DNA of 64,000 nt from Bradyrhizobium guangxiense (GTDB lineage Bacteria > Pseudomonadota > Alphaproteobacteria > Rhizobiales > Xanthobacteraceae), in contig NZ_CP022219.1 in assembly GCF_004114915.1 (NCBI RefSeq), forward strand, positions 1,208,501 to 1,272,500. Direction: 5' to 3'. The position numbers and the translations under genes are program-made. Positions within the stretch are counted from its first letter, which is position 1; each line of letters opens with the position of its first letter. The notes beneath the pieces are model-generated. The model searched no databases. It was not told the origin of the DNA and saw only the letters and a list, made by a program, of their open reading frames with translations. This document shows positions 1 through 9,264 of this stretch, piece after piece.

Positions 1-83
1 CCGGTCCACCCGAAGCCGGCGTGCGTGTTGACGCCGATGGAGTTGATGAAGCCGCTGGCCGACAAGATGGTTTGATCAGGCAT
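1..83 (-). CDS. N-terminus of a glycosidase-like protein (partial)
   Basis: Reading leftwards from an ATG at 81-83, the visible 27 residues begin MPDQTILSASG and contain FINSIGVNTHAGFGW. The IGVNTH segment resembles the first beta strand of secreted clan GH-A glycosidase-like proteins, and the full-length glycosidase of this cluster (3287-4618) has LGVGTHQGLGG at the same stage. No signal peptide is obvious in this short stretch. It lies downstream of the flippase gene on the same strand but is separated by about 500 bases, so it may have its own promoter. The family is inferred from one short motif only; the rest of the gene is outside the window. Confidence 0.5.
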   Translation of the reverse strand, partial: MPDQTILSASGFINSIGVNTHAGFGWT

Positions 84-591
84 TGTTCACTCGAGTTTCA
101 ACGCGAACAAAATTGCTCGCAGGGATTTGCGTTCAAGCTTCTCTGTCGAGTGTGAATTTCAGATAAAAATCGAAGCTACAAATCGCGAGCGACACGCGGT
201 TCCTTGTGCAGGAACAGATTCGCTCCGTTGCAGCAGAATATTGCTGCGATGCCGGGGCAGCATGGCGCGAGAAAGGCGCTTTCAAGATTTTCTCGATTTG
301 CGCTGCTGAATGTATGCGCAAACGGATTCATGCAACGACTCTTTGGAAGTGCAGGCGGCTCGCTTCTCCATCGTTCGGAGAATCAATGTCGCGCACCTCG
401 TTCAGCTCGCACGCTTTCCTGCACGGGAAGTTCGCAGATGCCGCTTCCATGGGCGGTTAAATCGTTTGGTTTGCTCGCCAGAGTTGTAGATGCGCGGAGA
501 TGATGCAGGCTGCGCACTTGCCTGAGGAGGACGCGGCAGCGAGTTCCCTGTCGGAACTCGATTGGCTGGGCAGAAGTGCTGGTTCGGCGGA
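84..591. other. Intergenic region without a convincing gene
   Basis: The short ORFs here have no recognisable motif and overlap each other on both strands. The stretch should contain the promoter of the leftward partial gene at 1-83 and the 3' end of the polysaccharide operon. A hairpin lies at 540-560 (listed separately). Nothing else stands out. Confidence 0.6.
540..560 (-). terminator. Hairpin after the polysaccharide operon
   Basis: CGAGTTCC (540-547) and GGAACTCG (553-560) form a perfect 8-bp stem with a 5-base loop, about 30 bases past the flippase stop codon. There is no T-run on the leftward transcript, so this is at best a weak or Rho-assisted terminator or a 3'-end stabilising structure. 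Confidence 0.35.
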
Positions 592-1983
592 TCAGCCGCG
601 GCGGGCCAGCATCAAGAAATCCCCGCGCCATCCGATCCCCGCCGTTGCAATCGCGGCGATCACGATCTTGCCGGCGAGCCATGTCACGGGCTCCGTCGGC
701 ATCGTTCCCAGCGATCCGATCAGGATGGCGGCCACGAGGGCCTGCACGACCAACGGCCAGCGCGGGAACGCCTCAAACCGCAGCGTCGGACCGAGTGCGA
801 CCAGTATGGTTGCGAGCGTGGCGATCGAAGCGCAACCGACCGCGCCTCGCGGCGACAGACCGGCCGATACTGCGATCAGGGAGAAAGACACGACGATGGC
901 GAGCTGGCCGGCGGCGACGACGACGAGCCTGGTCGCCAGCTTCTCGAGGTGGGGGACGACCGCGATCGTCGCCTGCAAATGGGTGTGCAGGAAATAGAAG
1001 GCTGCGACGGTTGGCGCCGTCTCCAGAAAGCCATCCAGGCTCGCCTGCGGAACCAGGATCCGGGCCGCGTCTGGAATGAATCCGATCAAGCCGCCCAGCA
1101 GCACCAGCGTCGTGCAGATCATGAATTCGAACATCCGCCGCGCCGACTGCACCGATTTTGCGCTGCCTCCGTGTTCGAAATCGTTGACCACCTCGGGATA
1201 GCTCACGGTGTGGATCGCGGCATTGAGAACCCAGAAGGGACGTTGCAGGAAGTCGAGCGCGATCGAGAATCCCGCGCCGGCGCCCGTCGCGCCCAGCCGG
1301 CCGATGACGATGACACGGAGCAGCACCGGCACCGACAAATGGATAACGGAGGCGCCCGCGGCCAGCATGCCGTAGCGGGAAAAGTCCTTCCAGTCGGCCA
1401 GCATCGCCTGCAGCGGCACGCGCTGCATCGGCGTGCGATAGGCGATGAGACCGGCGAGGAGGCCCAGGGCGTGCCCCGACGCAATGCCGAGCAGCGCCGC
1501 TTCGGCCGTTCCCGAGATCACTCCTCCCGCGGCGGCTCCGACCAGGAGGGCGGTGGCCCGCAGCGCAAGAAGAGAGGAGGCGACGCCCAGCCGGTCGGAG
1601 AGGCGGACCGACAGGAAATAGAGATCCGTCAGGCCCTGAAGGACGGAGATGCTCAGGCCCAACGCGACGATCCCCGTCGGGAGCACGCTGGCCAGGGACG
1701 CGCAGCTCCCGACCACGACGAGGGCCGCCGCGCTCGACAGGCCGGCTGCGAAGAGCGACCACCTCAGCCGGGCCGCCTCGTTCTCCCTGGCCGCGGCCAG
1801 AAAGCGCAGTCCGGCCAGTTGCAGCCACTCGAACATCAGGACGCAGAGCAGTTGGCTCGCGGCCAGCGCGAGGGAAAAGTTGGTGTAGTCGGCGGCGGGC
1901 AACAGGTGGCTGATCGCGAAGATCAGGATGATCGCCGCGGCGCTCTGATAGACGTAACCCGCCATCGCCAGGAGGCGTGTCAT
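592..1983 (-). CDS. Polysaccharide flippase (Wzx/MOP superfamily)
   Basis: The 463-residue product is almost entirely hydrophobic segments, consistent with 12-14 membrane helices of an oligosaccharide flippase that moves lipid-linked repeat units across the inner membrane. The N-terminus (MTRLLAMAGYVYQSAAAIIL) starts straight into the first helix. The start codon overlaps the stop of the upstream glycosyltransferase by four bases (ATGA), so the two are translationally coupled. The surrounding glycosyltransferases and glycosidase fit export of an exo- or capsular polysaccharide. The substrate cannot be read from the sequence. No Wzy polymerase or Wza/Wzc exporter is visible in the window. The family call is from overall architecture and context, since flippases have few sharp motifs. 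Confidence 0.75.
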   Translation of the reverse strand: MTRLLAMAGYVYQSAAAIILIFAISHLLPAADYTNFSLALAASQLLCVLMFEWLQLAGLRFLAAARENEAARLRWSLFAAGLSSAAALVVVGSCASLASVLPTGIVALGLSISVLQGLTDLYFLSVRLSDRLGVASSLLALRATALLVGAAAGGVISGTAEAALLGIASGHALGLLAGLIAYRTPMQRVPLQAMLADWKDFSRYGMLAAGASVIHLSVPVLLRVIVIGRLGATGAGAGFSIALDFLQRPFWVLNAAIHTVSYPEVVNDFEHGGSAKSVQSARRMFEFMICTTLVLLGGLIGFIPDAARILVPQASLDGFLETAPTVAAFYFLHTHLQATIAVVPHLEKLATRLVVVAAGQLAIVVSFSLIAVSAGLSPRGAVGCASIATLATILVALGPTLRFEAFPRWPLVVQALVAAILIGSLGTMPTEPVTWLAGKIVIAAIATAGIGWRGDFLMLARRG

Positions 1984-3254
1984 CGCGGAATGAGGCGCTC
2001 CTTGCCGACGGCCCGTCCCTGTGGCGCTTCGGCCGTGGCAGCGCGCATGCGCGACATCCGCTGTTCGCGCAATTGCTCATACAGGTTCTTGTATGAAGAC
2101 AGCACGTCGGCGAAGATCCACTTGTTGGTGTCGGCGATCAGGCGCCGGCTGATCTCGTCGATCTTGTGTGGATCGGACGCGACCGCGAGCATGCTGTCCG
2201 CCAGGGATTGCGGATCGGCTTCGGTCAGCCAGCCCGTCACGCCGTGCTCGATGACCTCGGGCATGCCGCCAAAGCGCGTTCCGAGCAGCGGTCTGCCGGC
2301 CGCCTTGGCATCGGCAACGACGAGCGGACCAGGATCGTGCCAGATCGAGGGCGCAACCACCACGTCGACCTGTCTGTAGAAATCGTCCGGCACCACGAAG
2401 CCCATGAACTCGATCCGCGCATCCGGCGCAAGAGCCCTGAGGCGACGTTGCTCCTCCTCGCTGACACGACCGGCGATCATCATCCGGATCCGGTCACGGG
2501 GCAGCCGGGCAAGCGCCCGCATCAGATTGTCGATGCCCTTCTCCTCAGTGAGGCGGCCGATGAAGCCGAACGTCACTTCCGTGGTGCAGACCGGACGAGG
2601 ATAGGGCGTGCGCGGCGGCTCGGTCGAGGCGTTGCGGATCACGGTGCGGATCGGGGTCTCTGCGAACATGCCCATGTCGGTATGGATCGACAGGACGCGC
2701 TCGCTCACGCCGACCACGGCGCTGAGCCAATGCGTTGCACGCTTGCGATGAAAGGTTAGAATTCCGCAGCTCGTGCAAGTGTGCTCGCAAGATCGTCCCT
2801 TGTCGAAGCGGGAGCAGCGCGGGCAGGTCAGGTAATAGTCGTGGAGCGTATGCAGCACGGGAACGCCGAGCTGGGCGGCGACGCGCCAGATCGCGGTTGT
2901 GAGTCCCGACAAATTGTTGGAGTGCAGCACGTCGGGCTTGAAGGCCCGGATGCGTTCCGCAATCAGGGGGGCCTGCATCTGCCAATCGTCGACGGCGTGC
3001 CAGATGCTGCGGAGCGCGACGTTCTTCTGCTCGGTGAAGGGCAGATAGATGTTCTGCACCGGCGCGGAATAGACGTCGATGCCGTCGCAGGTTTCCGGAG
3101 CCTGCCCGGGCGAGGATGCGGCCCGGATCACTTCCACCTCGTCGCCGCGTTGCACCAGGCCTTCGGCGAAACGACGAGCGAAGATCTCCGCGCCGCCGAC
3201 GATCTTCGGTGCCTGAGGCGTCGGATAAAGCGTGGACGTCAAAAGAACTTTCAT
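1980..3254 (-). CDS. Glycosyltransferase family 4 protein
   Basis: A 424-residue GT-B fold enzyme. The N-terminal domain begins MKVLLTSTLYPT and has a glycine-rich acceptor loop (VGGAEIFARR). The C-terminal donor domain has the GT4 signatures FGFIGRLTEEKGID and, later, GTRFGGMPEVIEHGVTGWL, although the usual catalytic EAFG-type segment is replaced by WHDPGPLVVADAKAAG, a variant seen in some GT4 enzymes. A cysteine cluster around residues 147-163 (CPRCSRF, CEHTCTSCG) is reminiscent of a small zinc-binding insert found in some GT4 family members. It is translated with the flippase (4-base overlap). It probably adds one sugar to a lipid-linked repeat unit in the cytoplasm; donor and acceptor are unknown. 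Confidence 0.85.
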   Translation of the reverse strand: MKVLLTSTLYPTPQAPKIVGGAEIFARRFAEGLVQRGDEVEVIRAASSPGQAPETCDGIDVYSAPVQNIYLPFTEQKNVALRSIWHAVDDWQMQAPLIAERIRAFKPDVLHSNNLSGLTTAIWRVAAQLGVPVLHTLHDYYLTCPRCSRFDKGRSCEHTCTSCGILTFHRKRATHWLSAVVGVSERVLSIHTDMGMFAETPIRTVIRNASTEPPRTPYPRPVCTTEVTFGFIGRLTEEKGIDNLMRALARLPRDRIRMMIAGRVSEEEQRRLRALAPDARIEFMGFVVPDDFYRQVDVVVAPSIWHDPGPLVVADAKAAGRPLLGTRFGGMPEVIEHGVTGWLTEADPQSLADSMLAVASDPHKIDEISRRLIADTNKWIFADVLSSYKNLYEQLREQRMSRMRAATAEAPQGRAVGKERLIPR

Positions 3255-3286
3255 CGCGTCAACCTCATGTCTGCAAAAAATCGCGT

Positions 3287-4618
3287 CTACCGCGCCGGCC
3301 TTATCTCCAGGGCGGGAACGGCACTGTCATTGGCTGCAATCAGGATCGGTGTGCTCGAAACGGGGATCCAGGCCCCGGACGCAGGCCTTGCCGTCCGGTC
3401 GCATGGCATCGCATAACTTGCGCCTTGTTGATCGCCCTTGAGCCGAATTTCGTATCGTCGGCCCGGAGCCTCGGACCAGATTGCAATTCTGCCGCCGGAA
3501 GCCGTCGATGCATTGATCGACACGACGCCGCTGGCAAGCTCGCGTCGCTCGGCATTGAGGCTGGAGCGGATGAAAGCCCAGGCGCCCTGGGCCGCGCAGG
3601 CGACCGGCTTGGGCGAATTGTCGAAACGATAGAGCCCGAAATTGTGCTCCAGCTCTGATGGATTATTGCCGCTGTCCTTGAGCTCGTAGAGCCACATGCC
3701 CTTGAGCCAGCGGGCTGCAGTCGACGCCCACAGGATGAGTTGCGCCGTGTTGTCGGCCTGGGCCTCCTCGCTGACGCCGCATTTGTTGCTGGCCGTGGTC
3801 CAGCCCGTCTCGGTGACGTAGATCGGGAAGTCTGGGTTTCCGCTCGCTTGGCCGACGAGGCGGTGAAACGCCGTGAGCCGCTCGATGATCTCGGCCGACG
3901 TGCGTTTGCTTGGACCCATGCAGAAATTGTAGAGATGGATCGAAGCGCCGTCGGCATATTGGAGGATGCCGGTTCGCAGCATCTTCTCCGTCCATGTCCA
4001 GCCCGGGTCGTCGCCGAGCGCGCCGACCAGGAAAGGCGCATTCGGCGCAACCCGCTTGACCGCCGGCCGCGCGACTTGCGCGAGCGCCAGATAGTTTTCC
4101 GGCGAGAACGCGGCATCCTTCTTTGCCGCCAGGTTCCATTCGTTCCACAGCTCGAAGAGCGGATGCTGCGGCAGAACCGATTGCGCCGCCGCAGCCGCAT
4201 AATCGGCGAACCGCTGCCGCGCCTCGTCGGTCGTCGGCGGCGTGGAATTCGGAACCAGATGATGGCCAAAGGCGAGGATCAGGAGCGGGCGTGCGACGCC
4301 GGACCTGACTTGTGCCTCGAGCCTGCCGAGCCTGGGCGTGAAGCCCATCCGGCGTCCCCCCAGCTCGAAGTCAGACCAGGGAAAGTCATCGCGAAAGGCA
4401 TTGAAGCCAAGCTGCTTGATCTGAGCGATGTTCTCGGAAGGCACATAGCCGCGCGTGCTCACCGGGCCGCCGAGTCCCTGATGCGTGCCGACCCCCAGCA
4501 GGAATCGTGCATCGAGCGGCTGCGCTTGCTGGGCGCTGACGGAGACCGGCAGAAAGTTGGATGCGATGAGGATCGCGAGGCGGCAACTGCCGCGAACCAA
4601 GGTGCGTGAAAATGTCAT
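3287..4618 (-). CDS. Secreted glycoside hydrolase-like protein (clan GH-A)
   Basis: The 443-residue product has a signal peptide ending near VSVSAQQA (about residue 30). The body looks like a TIM-barrel glycosidase: LGVGTHQG in strand 1, the acid/base candidate E160 in ELWNEWNL and the nucleophile candidate E270 in YVTETGW. These two glutamates about 110 residues apart are typical of GH5/GH39-like clan GH-A enzymes. A roughly 100-residue C-terminal beta-rich tail follows. Being embedded among glycosyltransferases, it may trim or process the exported polysaccharide in the periplasm, as endoglycanases do in several exopolysaccharide loci. Specificity is unknown; the exact GH family is not assigned. 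Confidence 0.75.
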   Translation of the reverse strand: MTFSRTLVRGSCRLAILIASNFLPVSVSAQQAQPLDARFLLGVGTHQGLGGPVSTRGYVPSENIAQIKQLGFNAFRDDFPWSDFELGGRRMGFTPRLGRLEAQVRSGVARPLLILAFGHHLVPNSTPPTTDEARQRFADYAAAAAQSVLPQHPLFELWNEWNLAAKKDAAFSPENYLALAQVARPAVKRVAPNAPFLVGALGDDPGWTWTEKMLRTGILQYADGASIHLYNFCMGPSKRTSAEIIERLTAFHRLVGQASGNPDFPIYVTETGWTTASNKCGVSEEAQADNTAQLILWASTAARWLKGMWLYELKDSGNNPSELEHNFGLYRFDNSPKPVACAAQGAWAFIRSSLNAERRELASGVVSINASTASGGRIAIWSEAPGRRYEIRLKGDQQGASYAMPCDRTARPASGAWIPVSSTPILIAANDSAVPALEIRPAR

Positions 4619-4728
4619 CGGCTAGATCATGCTCGCGCGTGTTGCGTTCGCGGTGACACCCAATCCGCGCCATGGCATCGCCATCGCGATCTCCTGCATC
4701 TGCGAGGACAAGCGTGCATGTTGAGCCA

Positions 4729-5868
4729 TCAGAAATTCTTGGAAAGGTCCGATTGCAGCCCTGCCTTCCTCTCGACCGGCGTCCGGTCGTCCTGCAGCAG
4801 CTCGGCATAGACCTGCTGCAGCTGTCCATGCGTCTTCTGAACGTCATACAGTTGCTTGAACCGGTCGTAGCCGCGCTGTCCCAGCACTTTGAGATCGAAA
4901 TCGAGCGCCCGTCGGAAACCGTCCACGAGCGGCTGGGCGGCGACGGGCTCGCAAAGCACGCCCGTGACGCCGTCGACCACGATCTCGGGCAATGCCCCGC
5001 TGCGGAATGCCAGGATGGGTTTGGCCGCGCGCATCGCTTCCAGGGCAACGAGGCCGAAGGCTTCCCATCGTGACGGAATCACGACGAGATCGGCGGCCTC
5101 GAGCTGGGTCTCGATGGTCGGGCGATCGAGCCAGCCCAGCAAGGTCACGTTGGACGGGACGCTCGGGCCTTCGTATTTGCTGACGACAGAGGCGCCGATC
5201 ATGCGGATATCAAGCACATCTTCGAGCTCGCGCGCTGCTTCGATCAGAAGATCGAAGCCCTTCTGCCGGTCCAGGCGCCCGATGAACAGGACCTTGACCT
5301 TCTCGGAGGTCCAGTCCGCCGCGATCGGTTGCGGCGAGCGCGTCTTCGAGATGCCGTTGTGAACGATCGTGAGGCGGTCGGCAGGAATTCCGGCGCGAAC
5401 GGCTTCGTTGAACTCGTCGCCGGAGATACAGATGATTCTGTCCGATGTCCGTGCGAGAAGATTCTCCGCCGCCTTCGTCACCACATGACTGAGGCGGCCG
5501 GTCTGGCGCGAAAACGCCCAGCCATGCGGACAATAGACCACGCGCGGCCCGTCAGGGCGAGCCGCAAGTGCGGGGCGGAGCACGAGGCCTGCGAAAGAGG
5601 AATGCAGGTGCACGAGGTCTGGACGGAAGGCATCCAACGCCTGCATGCTCGCGCGCAGCATCTGGAACAGTCCGGCGACGCTGCGGCCGGGCCGTTCGAA
5701 CGTCGTAATATGATTGTCATCGATTGCGGGGAGATCCCGACGATGATCCGACGGCACGACATAGTGCACGTTGTCCGCGCCGAAGCTTGCCTGTTGCTCC
5801 GGATGCAACTCGTTCAGGTAGCTCGCGATCCCGCCCCGAATCGTCTCGGCGATGTGCAGCACTTTCAT
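4729..5868 (-). CDS. Glycosyltransferase family 4 protein
   Basis: Start chosen at the ATG of MKVLHIAETIRGG (5868), the usual GT4 beginning, with a weak AAGG upstream; an in-frame ATG at 6072 would add 68 residues of unlikely sequence. The 379-residue enzyme has the GT-B layout: RGGIASYL acceptor loop, VHLHSSFAGL, then donor domain VLFIGRLDRQKGFDLLIEA and the catalytic segment PSRWEAFGLVALEAMRAAKP followed by LAFRSGALPEIV. The EAFGLVALE motif (E-x7-E) is the standard nucleotide-sugar site of GT4 retaining transferases. Cytoplasmic, acting on the polysaccharide repeat unit; sugar unknown. It is followed after 110 bases by the glycosidase gene. Confidence 0.85.
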   Translation of the reverse strand: MKVLHIAETIRGGIASYLNELHPEQQASFGADNVHYVVPSDHRRDLPAIDDNHITTFERPGRSVAGLFQMLRASMQALDAFRPDLVHLHSSFAGLVLRPALAARPDGPRVVYCPHGWAFSRQTGRLSHVVTKAAENLLARTSDRIICISGDEFNEAVRAGIPADRLTIVHNGISKTRSPQPIAADWTSEKVKVLFIGRLDRQKGFDLLIEAARELEDVLDIRMIGASVVSKYEGPSVPSNVTLLGWLDRPTIETQLEAADLVVIPSRWEAFGLVALEAMRAAKPILAFRSGALPEIVVDGVTGVLCEPVAAQPLVDGFRRALDFDLKVLGQRGYDRFKQLYDVQKTHGQLQQVYAELLQDDRTPVERKAGLQSDLSKNF

Positions 5869-6108
5869 CGATTGCCTTGCATAAGGCTGCGTCGGAGGGC
5901 CGGACATCGTGCATCCCTGTTCTGTGTTCGCGAGTGCGAAACAGAGTTCCTCGAATACGTAGCGATATTGGGGCGGGGATGTGGTGATGTTGCGCCAACT
6001 TCTTCGCAATTGGAAAAACAAAAGTTTCATGGAACTGCGCTGGAGGCAGCCAGTTGCAAAACGTTTGTGCAAAGACCATTGCGCGCGAGAGGCGAGTTGC
6101 GTGGAATT

Positions 6109-7212
6109 TCAAGCTGCGCTGGCGATATTTGCCGGCCCCGCGAGATGATCGAGCAGAGCCTTCGCCGATTTCTTCCACGAATAGAATGCAACACGATCCT
6201 GCTGCCGGATGCGTTCCTGGTCAGAGATGGCGCCCGCTGCCAATCTCTGGAGCATGAGTTGCTTCAGCGCTTCGGCATCGCTGGCGCTAAAATACGCAGC
6301 TGCATCACCACACGTCTCCACCACAGCATCGGCTGTCGAGGCTATAACCGGACAACCGAAGAGCATGGCTTCGAGCGGCGGCACGCCGAACCCTTCATAG
6401 AGCGAGGGAAACACGAATGCCGATGCCTGCGCATAGAGCGCTGCGATCTCGCTGTCGGTCAGACGCCCGGCCAGCAGCAGGCCGGCGGCGCCTTCTGCCG
6501 AATTGTCTTGAAATACCTTGCTGTTGTCGCCGCCGACGATCACCAGGGGAACGTCAGGACGGTCGAGCAGCTGGATGGCGCGGATCGCCACGGACAGATT
6601 CTTGTTCTTGGTCCGCGATCCCACGTAGAGGAAGAATTTCTGCGGCTGAAGCCCTAGTCTTGCAATGATGCCGGGATCCGGCTTGGTCTTGGCGAAGTGC
6701 TCTGCGCTATTGGGGAAGACCGGGATTCCATCTGCCGGCAGACTCAGCACCTCCGCGAGCTCCTTGCGCGAAAATGCCGATACGGTTGCGATGCTTGCGT
6801 GCCGGGCGAGCAGCCGGCCCATGGTTCGGTGAACCGCCAGATAGCGCCAGCTGAAGAAATCAGGCCTGCGAAAGACCTGTGCGTCGTGGATTACGACAAT
6901 GTGGTCGCGATGGAAGACCGGGCCGGCATTGGCAAGGCTGATCAAGCGGCCGCCCGCAGCGGCGCGCGCCAGCTCGATTTGATCCCAGGCGTGCCCGCGC
7001 AAGCGGCCGACGGTGCGAACCTCGATTCGTTCGAGTTGAAGCTCCTCGCTTGCATCAGCGGGCGTCAGCAACTGCCAATCCGCGTTCCGCAGCGAGGCGG
7101 GCGCTTGCTCCGACGCCAGCTGCGCATCGATCGCCTTGACGATTTCGGCGGCATAGCGCTGAACGCCGGTGAGCTTTTGTGACAGAAAGCGGCCGTTGAT
7201 GAAGAATTTCAA
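6109..7212 (-). CDS. Glycosyltransferase family 4 protein
   Basis: The natural N-terminus is probably the TTG codon at 7212 giving LKFFINGRFLSQKLTGVQRYA, because this segment matches the usual opening of this GT4 subgroup (the TGVQRYA acceptor loop). In-frame codons reach back to 7407, but that start would overlap the divergent gene at 7385. The donor domain has YVGSRTKNKNLSVAI and the catalytic segment FPSLYEGFGVPPLEAMLFG then VIASTADAVVETCGDAA, typical of mannosyl/rhamnosyl-type GT4 enzymes. It is the first gene of the leftward polysaccharide cluster; the promoter should lie in 7213-7384. The donor sugar is not predictable. Confidence 0.8.
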   Translation of the reverse strand: MKFFINGRFLSQKLTGVQRYAAEIVKAIDAQLASEQAPASLRNADWQLLTPADASEELQLERIEVRTVGRLRGHAWDQIELARAAAGGRLISLANAGPVFHRDHIVVIHDAQVFRRPDFFSWRYLAVHRTMGRLLARHASIATVSAFSRKELAEVLSLPADGIPVFPNSAEHFAKTKPDPGIIARLGLQPQKFFLYVGSRTKNKNLSVAIRAIQLLDRPDVPLVIVGGDNSKVFQDNSAEGAAGLLLAGRLTDSEIAALYAQASAFVFPSLYEGFGVPPLEAMLFGCPVIASTADAVVETCGDAAAYFSASDAEALKQLMLQRLAAGAISDQERIRQQDRVAFYSWKKSAKALLDHLAGPANIASAA

Positions 7213-7384
7213 TTGGCTACCACGCTTGTTGATCGGAGTCCGCGCCGGGCCCGCTGCAAGCAGGCGGTGGACCCGGTGCAAAGGAGCAACCCTTAGGTAC
7301 GGAAATATGACGCAGCTCTGCACGGTGCTGACACTCCGCCTGCATGGCTGGCGCTGCCTTGCCGCATATGAGGTCGCGGTGTAG

Positions 7385-8269
7385 ATGTCGCGCATGAGTG
7401 ATGACACCTACACGCTTCGAAGTGGCCGGCTCTCCGCAACCATCAAGGCGCACGGCGCCGAGCTGTGCTCGCTGGAGGATGGTATCACCGAATTCGTCTG
7501 GCAGGCCGGACCGGAATGGCAGCGCCATGCGCCGCTGCTGTTTCCGATCGTCGGACGCCTCGCCAAGGACGAATTGCGGCATCGGGGCAAGACATACCGG
7601 ATGACCCAGCACGGCTTTGCCCGCGATAACCGCTTTGCGTGGGCCGAGCGCGACGAGCGAAGCTGCACGCTGGTGCTCGAGGACAGCGAGGCGACGCGCG
7701 CACTGTATCCCTTCGCATTTCGGCTCAGTGCCGGCTATGCCATCGATGATGCCGGCCTTGATCTGACGCTCACGATCGCCAACACCGGCAAGGAGACATT
7801 GCCGGCTTCGATCGGCGGTCATCCCGCGTTCAACTGGCCGCTCCAGCCGGGGCTCGCCAAGGAGAGCTACGCGCTGACCTTCGCCAGCGCAGAGTCGTCT
7901 CCCATCCGCCGTCTCGATGGCGGATTGCTGCGCCCGGTAACGGAGCCGAGCCCGGTCAAAGGCGCGGTGCTCGCCTTGTCCGAAGCCCTGTTCACCGACG
8001 ACGCCGTCATTTTCGACCGGATCGAGAGCAATGCGGTCCGCTATGCCGCGTCCACCGGCCCTTGGCTCAAGATGTCCTGGCGCGGCTTTCGCGAGCTCGG
8101 CGTCTGGTCGAAACCATCCGGCGCGCCGTTCCTCTGCATCGAGCCCTGGCGCGGTCATGCCAGCCCAGCCGGCTTCGACGGCGAATTCGGCGACAAGCCC
8201 GGCCTGATGCACATCGCAGCGGGCGCGGAAGAGCGCTTGTCGTACCGGATCGAGGTCGGGTCGTCCTGA
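7385..8269 (+). CDS. Aldose 1-epimerase family protein (LacX-like)
   Basis: A 294-residue galactose-mutarotase-fold protein. Family features are LFPIVGRL near residue 60, HGFARDNRF (first active-site His) near residue 80, the central IGGHPAFNWPL with the second conserved His, and the C-terminal CIEPWRGHAS. This LacX/YeaD-like branch interconverts alpha and beta anomers of a sugar or sugar phosphate in the cytosol. An alternative start three codons later (MSDDTY, 7394) is equally possible. Transcribed away from the polysaccharide cluster, so it may or may not serve sugar supply for it; the true substrate is unknown. Confidence 0.85.
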   Translation: MSRMSDDTYTLRSGRLSATIKAHGAELCSLEDGITEFVWQAGPEWQRHAPLLFPIVGRLAKDELRHRGKTYRMTQHGFARDNRFAWAERDERSCTLVLEDSEATRALYPFAFRLSAGYAIDDAGLDLTLTIANTGKETLPASIGGHPAFNWPLQPGLAKESYALTFASAESSPIRRLDGGLLRPVTEPSPVKGAVLALSEALFTDDAVIFDRIESNAVRYAASTGPWLKMSWRGFRELGVWSKPSGAPFLCIEPWRGHASPAGFDGEFGDKPGLMHIAAGAEERLSYRIEVGSS

Positions 8270-8317
8270 TCTCGGTGTCCTTCCGCGCACATTCCGTCGC
8301 TTGCTGAGCGGCGGCCC

Positions 8318-9166
8318 TCAGACTTCGATCCGGGTGAGATCCTCGCCGAGCACGACAGGCCCTGAGTAGTCGCGCCTGATATCCTCGAGCAGCGCGCCCA
8401 GCATGGCATCGTCGCTGCGCGGCCGGTGATGGGTCAGCGCGAGCTTCTTGACGCCGGCCTTGGCTGCCACCTTGCCGACCGTGTCGCCGCAGGCGATCGT
8501 GAATTTTGCAAGACGGCGGAGGTGCTCGTTGTTGATTTCCGGCGTTGCCAGGAAACAGCACTGGACGAGCAGGTCGGCTCCCTGCGCCAGCCGCTCGAGC
8601 CCGGGGCAGGGGACGGTGTCGCCGGAAATTGCAATGACTTTGCCCTCCGCTTCGAAGCGATAGCCGAGGCACATCCATCGCGCCAGGAAGGCCGGCGGCA
8701 TGTCGAGGCCGTCGCCATGCGAGACCAGCTCGGCGCTGATCTTCCAGCGTCCGGTATCGAGAACGGGACCCGGTAGAATGTCCGTTGCTGCGACAGGCTT
8801 CCAGCCGCCGAAGGTCGGCTCGCCCTTATCCCGCCAGATGATGTCCTTGTCGTAGACCTGCGTGATCAGCGTGTTGACGAGGCGCTCGGTATCCGGCGGT
8901 CCATAGATGCGCAACGCGTCCTTGCGTCCGTGCATCCATGAATTCAGCATCACGTCGTAGAGGTCGCCGATGTGGTCGAAATGATGGTGCGTGAGAAACA
9001 CCGTGTTGATCGCGCCGAGCGGAACGCCGGCCTTGCTGAGCTGCAGCACGACGCCGCGGCCTGCGTCGAACAGGATATTTTCGTCGCCGAGCCTGATCAG
9101 CGTGGTCGTCGCCATGCGGCGCGGGTCCGGGCGCGGCCCGCCAGTGCCGAGCAGTATGACCTCCAT
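8318..9166 (-). CDS. Metallo-beta-lactamase fold hydrolase (RNase Z-like)
   Basis: Start at the ATG of MEVILLGTGGPRPDP (9166), which has a strong GGAGGAGG ribosome site just upstream. The 282-residue product has the binuclear-metal signature THHHFDHIGD near residue 68, a later ISGDT aspartate and LTHHRP near the end. The LGTGGP opening and overall length fit the RNase Z/ElaC-like branch or the related arylsulfatase-like esterases. Cytosolic; true substrate unknown. The gene runs leftward, convergent with the epimerase gene. The same reading frame stays open far upstream into the acyltransferase gene, but that extension is a shadow. Confidence 0.8.
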   Translation of the reverse strand: MEVILLGTGGPRPDPRRMATTTLIRLGDENILFDAGRGVVLQLSKAGVPLGAINTVFLTHHHFDHIGDLYDVMLNSWMHGRKDALRIYGPPDTERLVNTLITQVYDKDIIWRDKGEPTFGGWKPVAATDILPGPVLDTGRWKISAELVSHGDGLDMPPAFLARWMCLGYRFEAEGKVIAISGDTVPCPGLERLAQGADLLVQCCFLATPEINNEHLRRLAKFTIACGDTVGKVAAKAGVKKLALTHHRPRSDDAMLGALLEDIRRDYSGPVVLGEDLTRIEV

Positions 9167-9264
9167 GGCGCCTCCTCCAGCGTGAAGAGTCTTTACAGTA
9201 GATACGAAGGCGGCCATGAAGCAAGCCGCATCGCCCCCGGCGGGGACGCAGCGGAGGGGACGCT

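Noticed and set aside
562..2379. A 605-residue forward frame over the flippase and glycosyltransferase
   Set aside because: Arg/Gln/Asp-rich shadow sequence; the reverse strand gives a coherent membrane protein and a GT4 enzyme.
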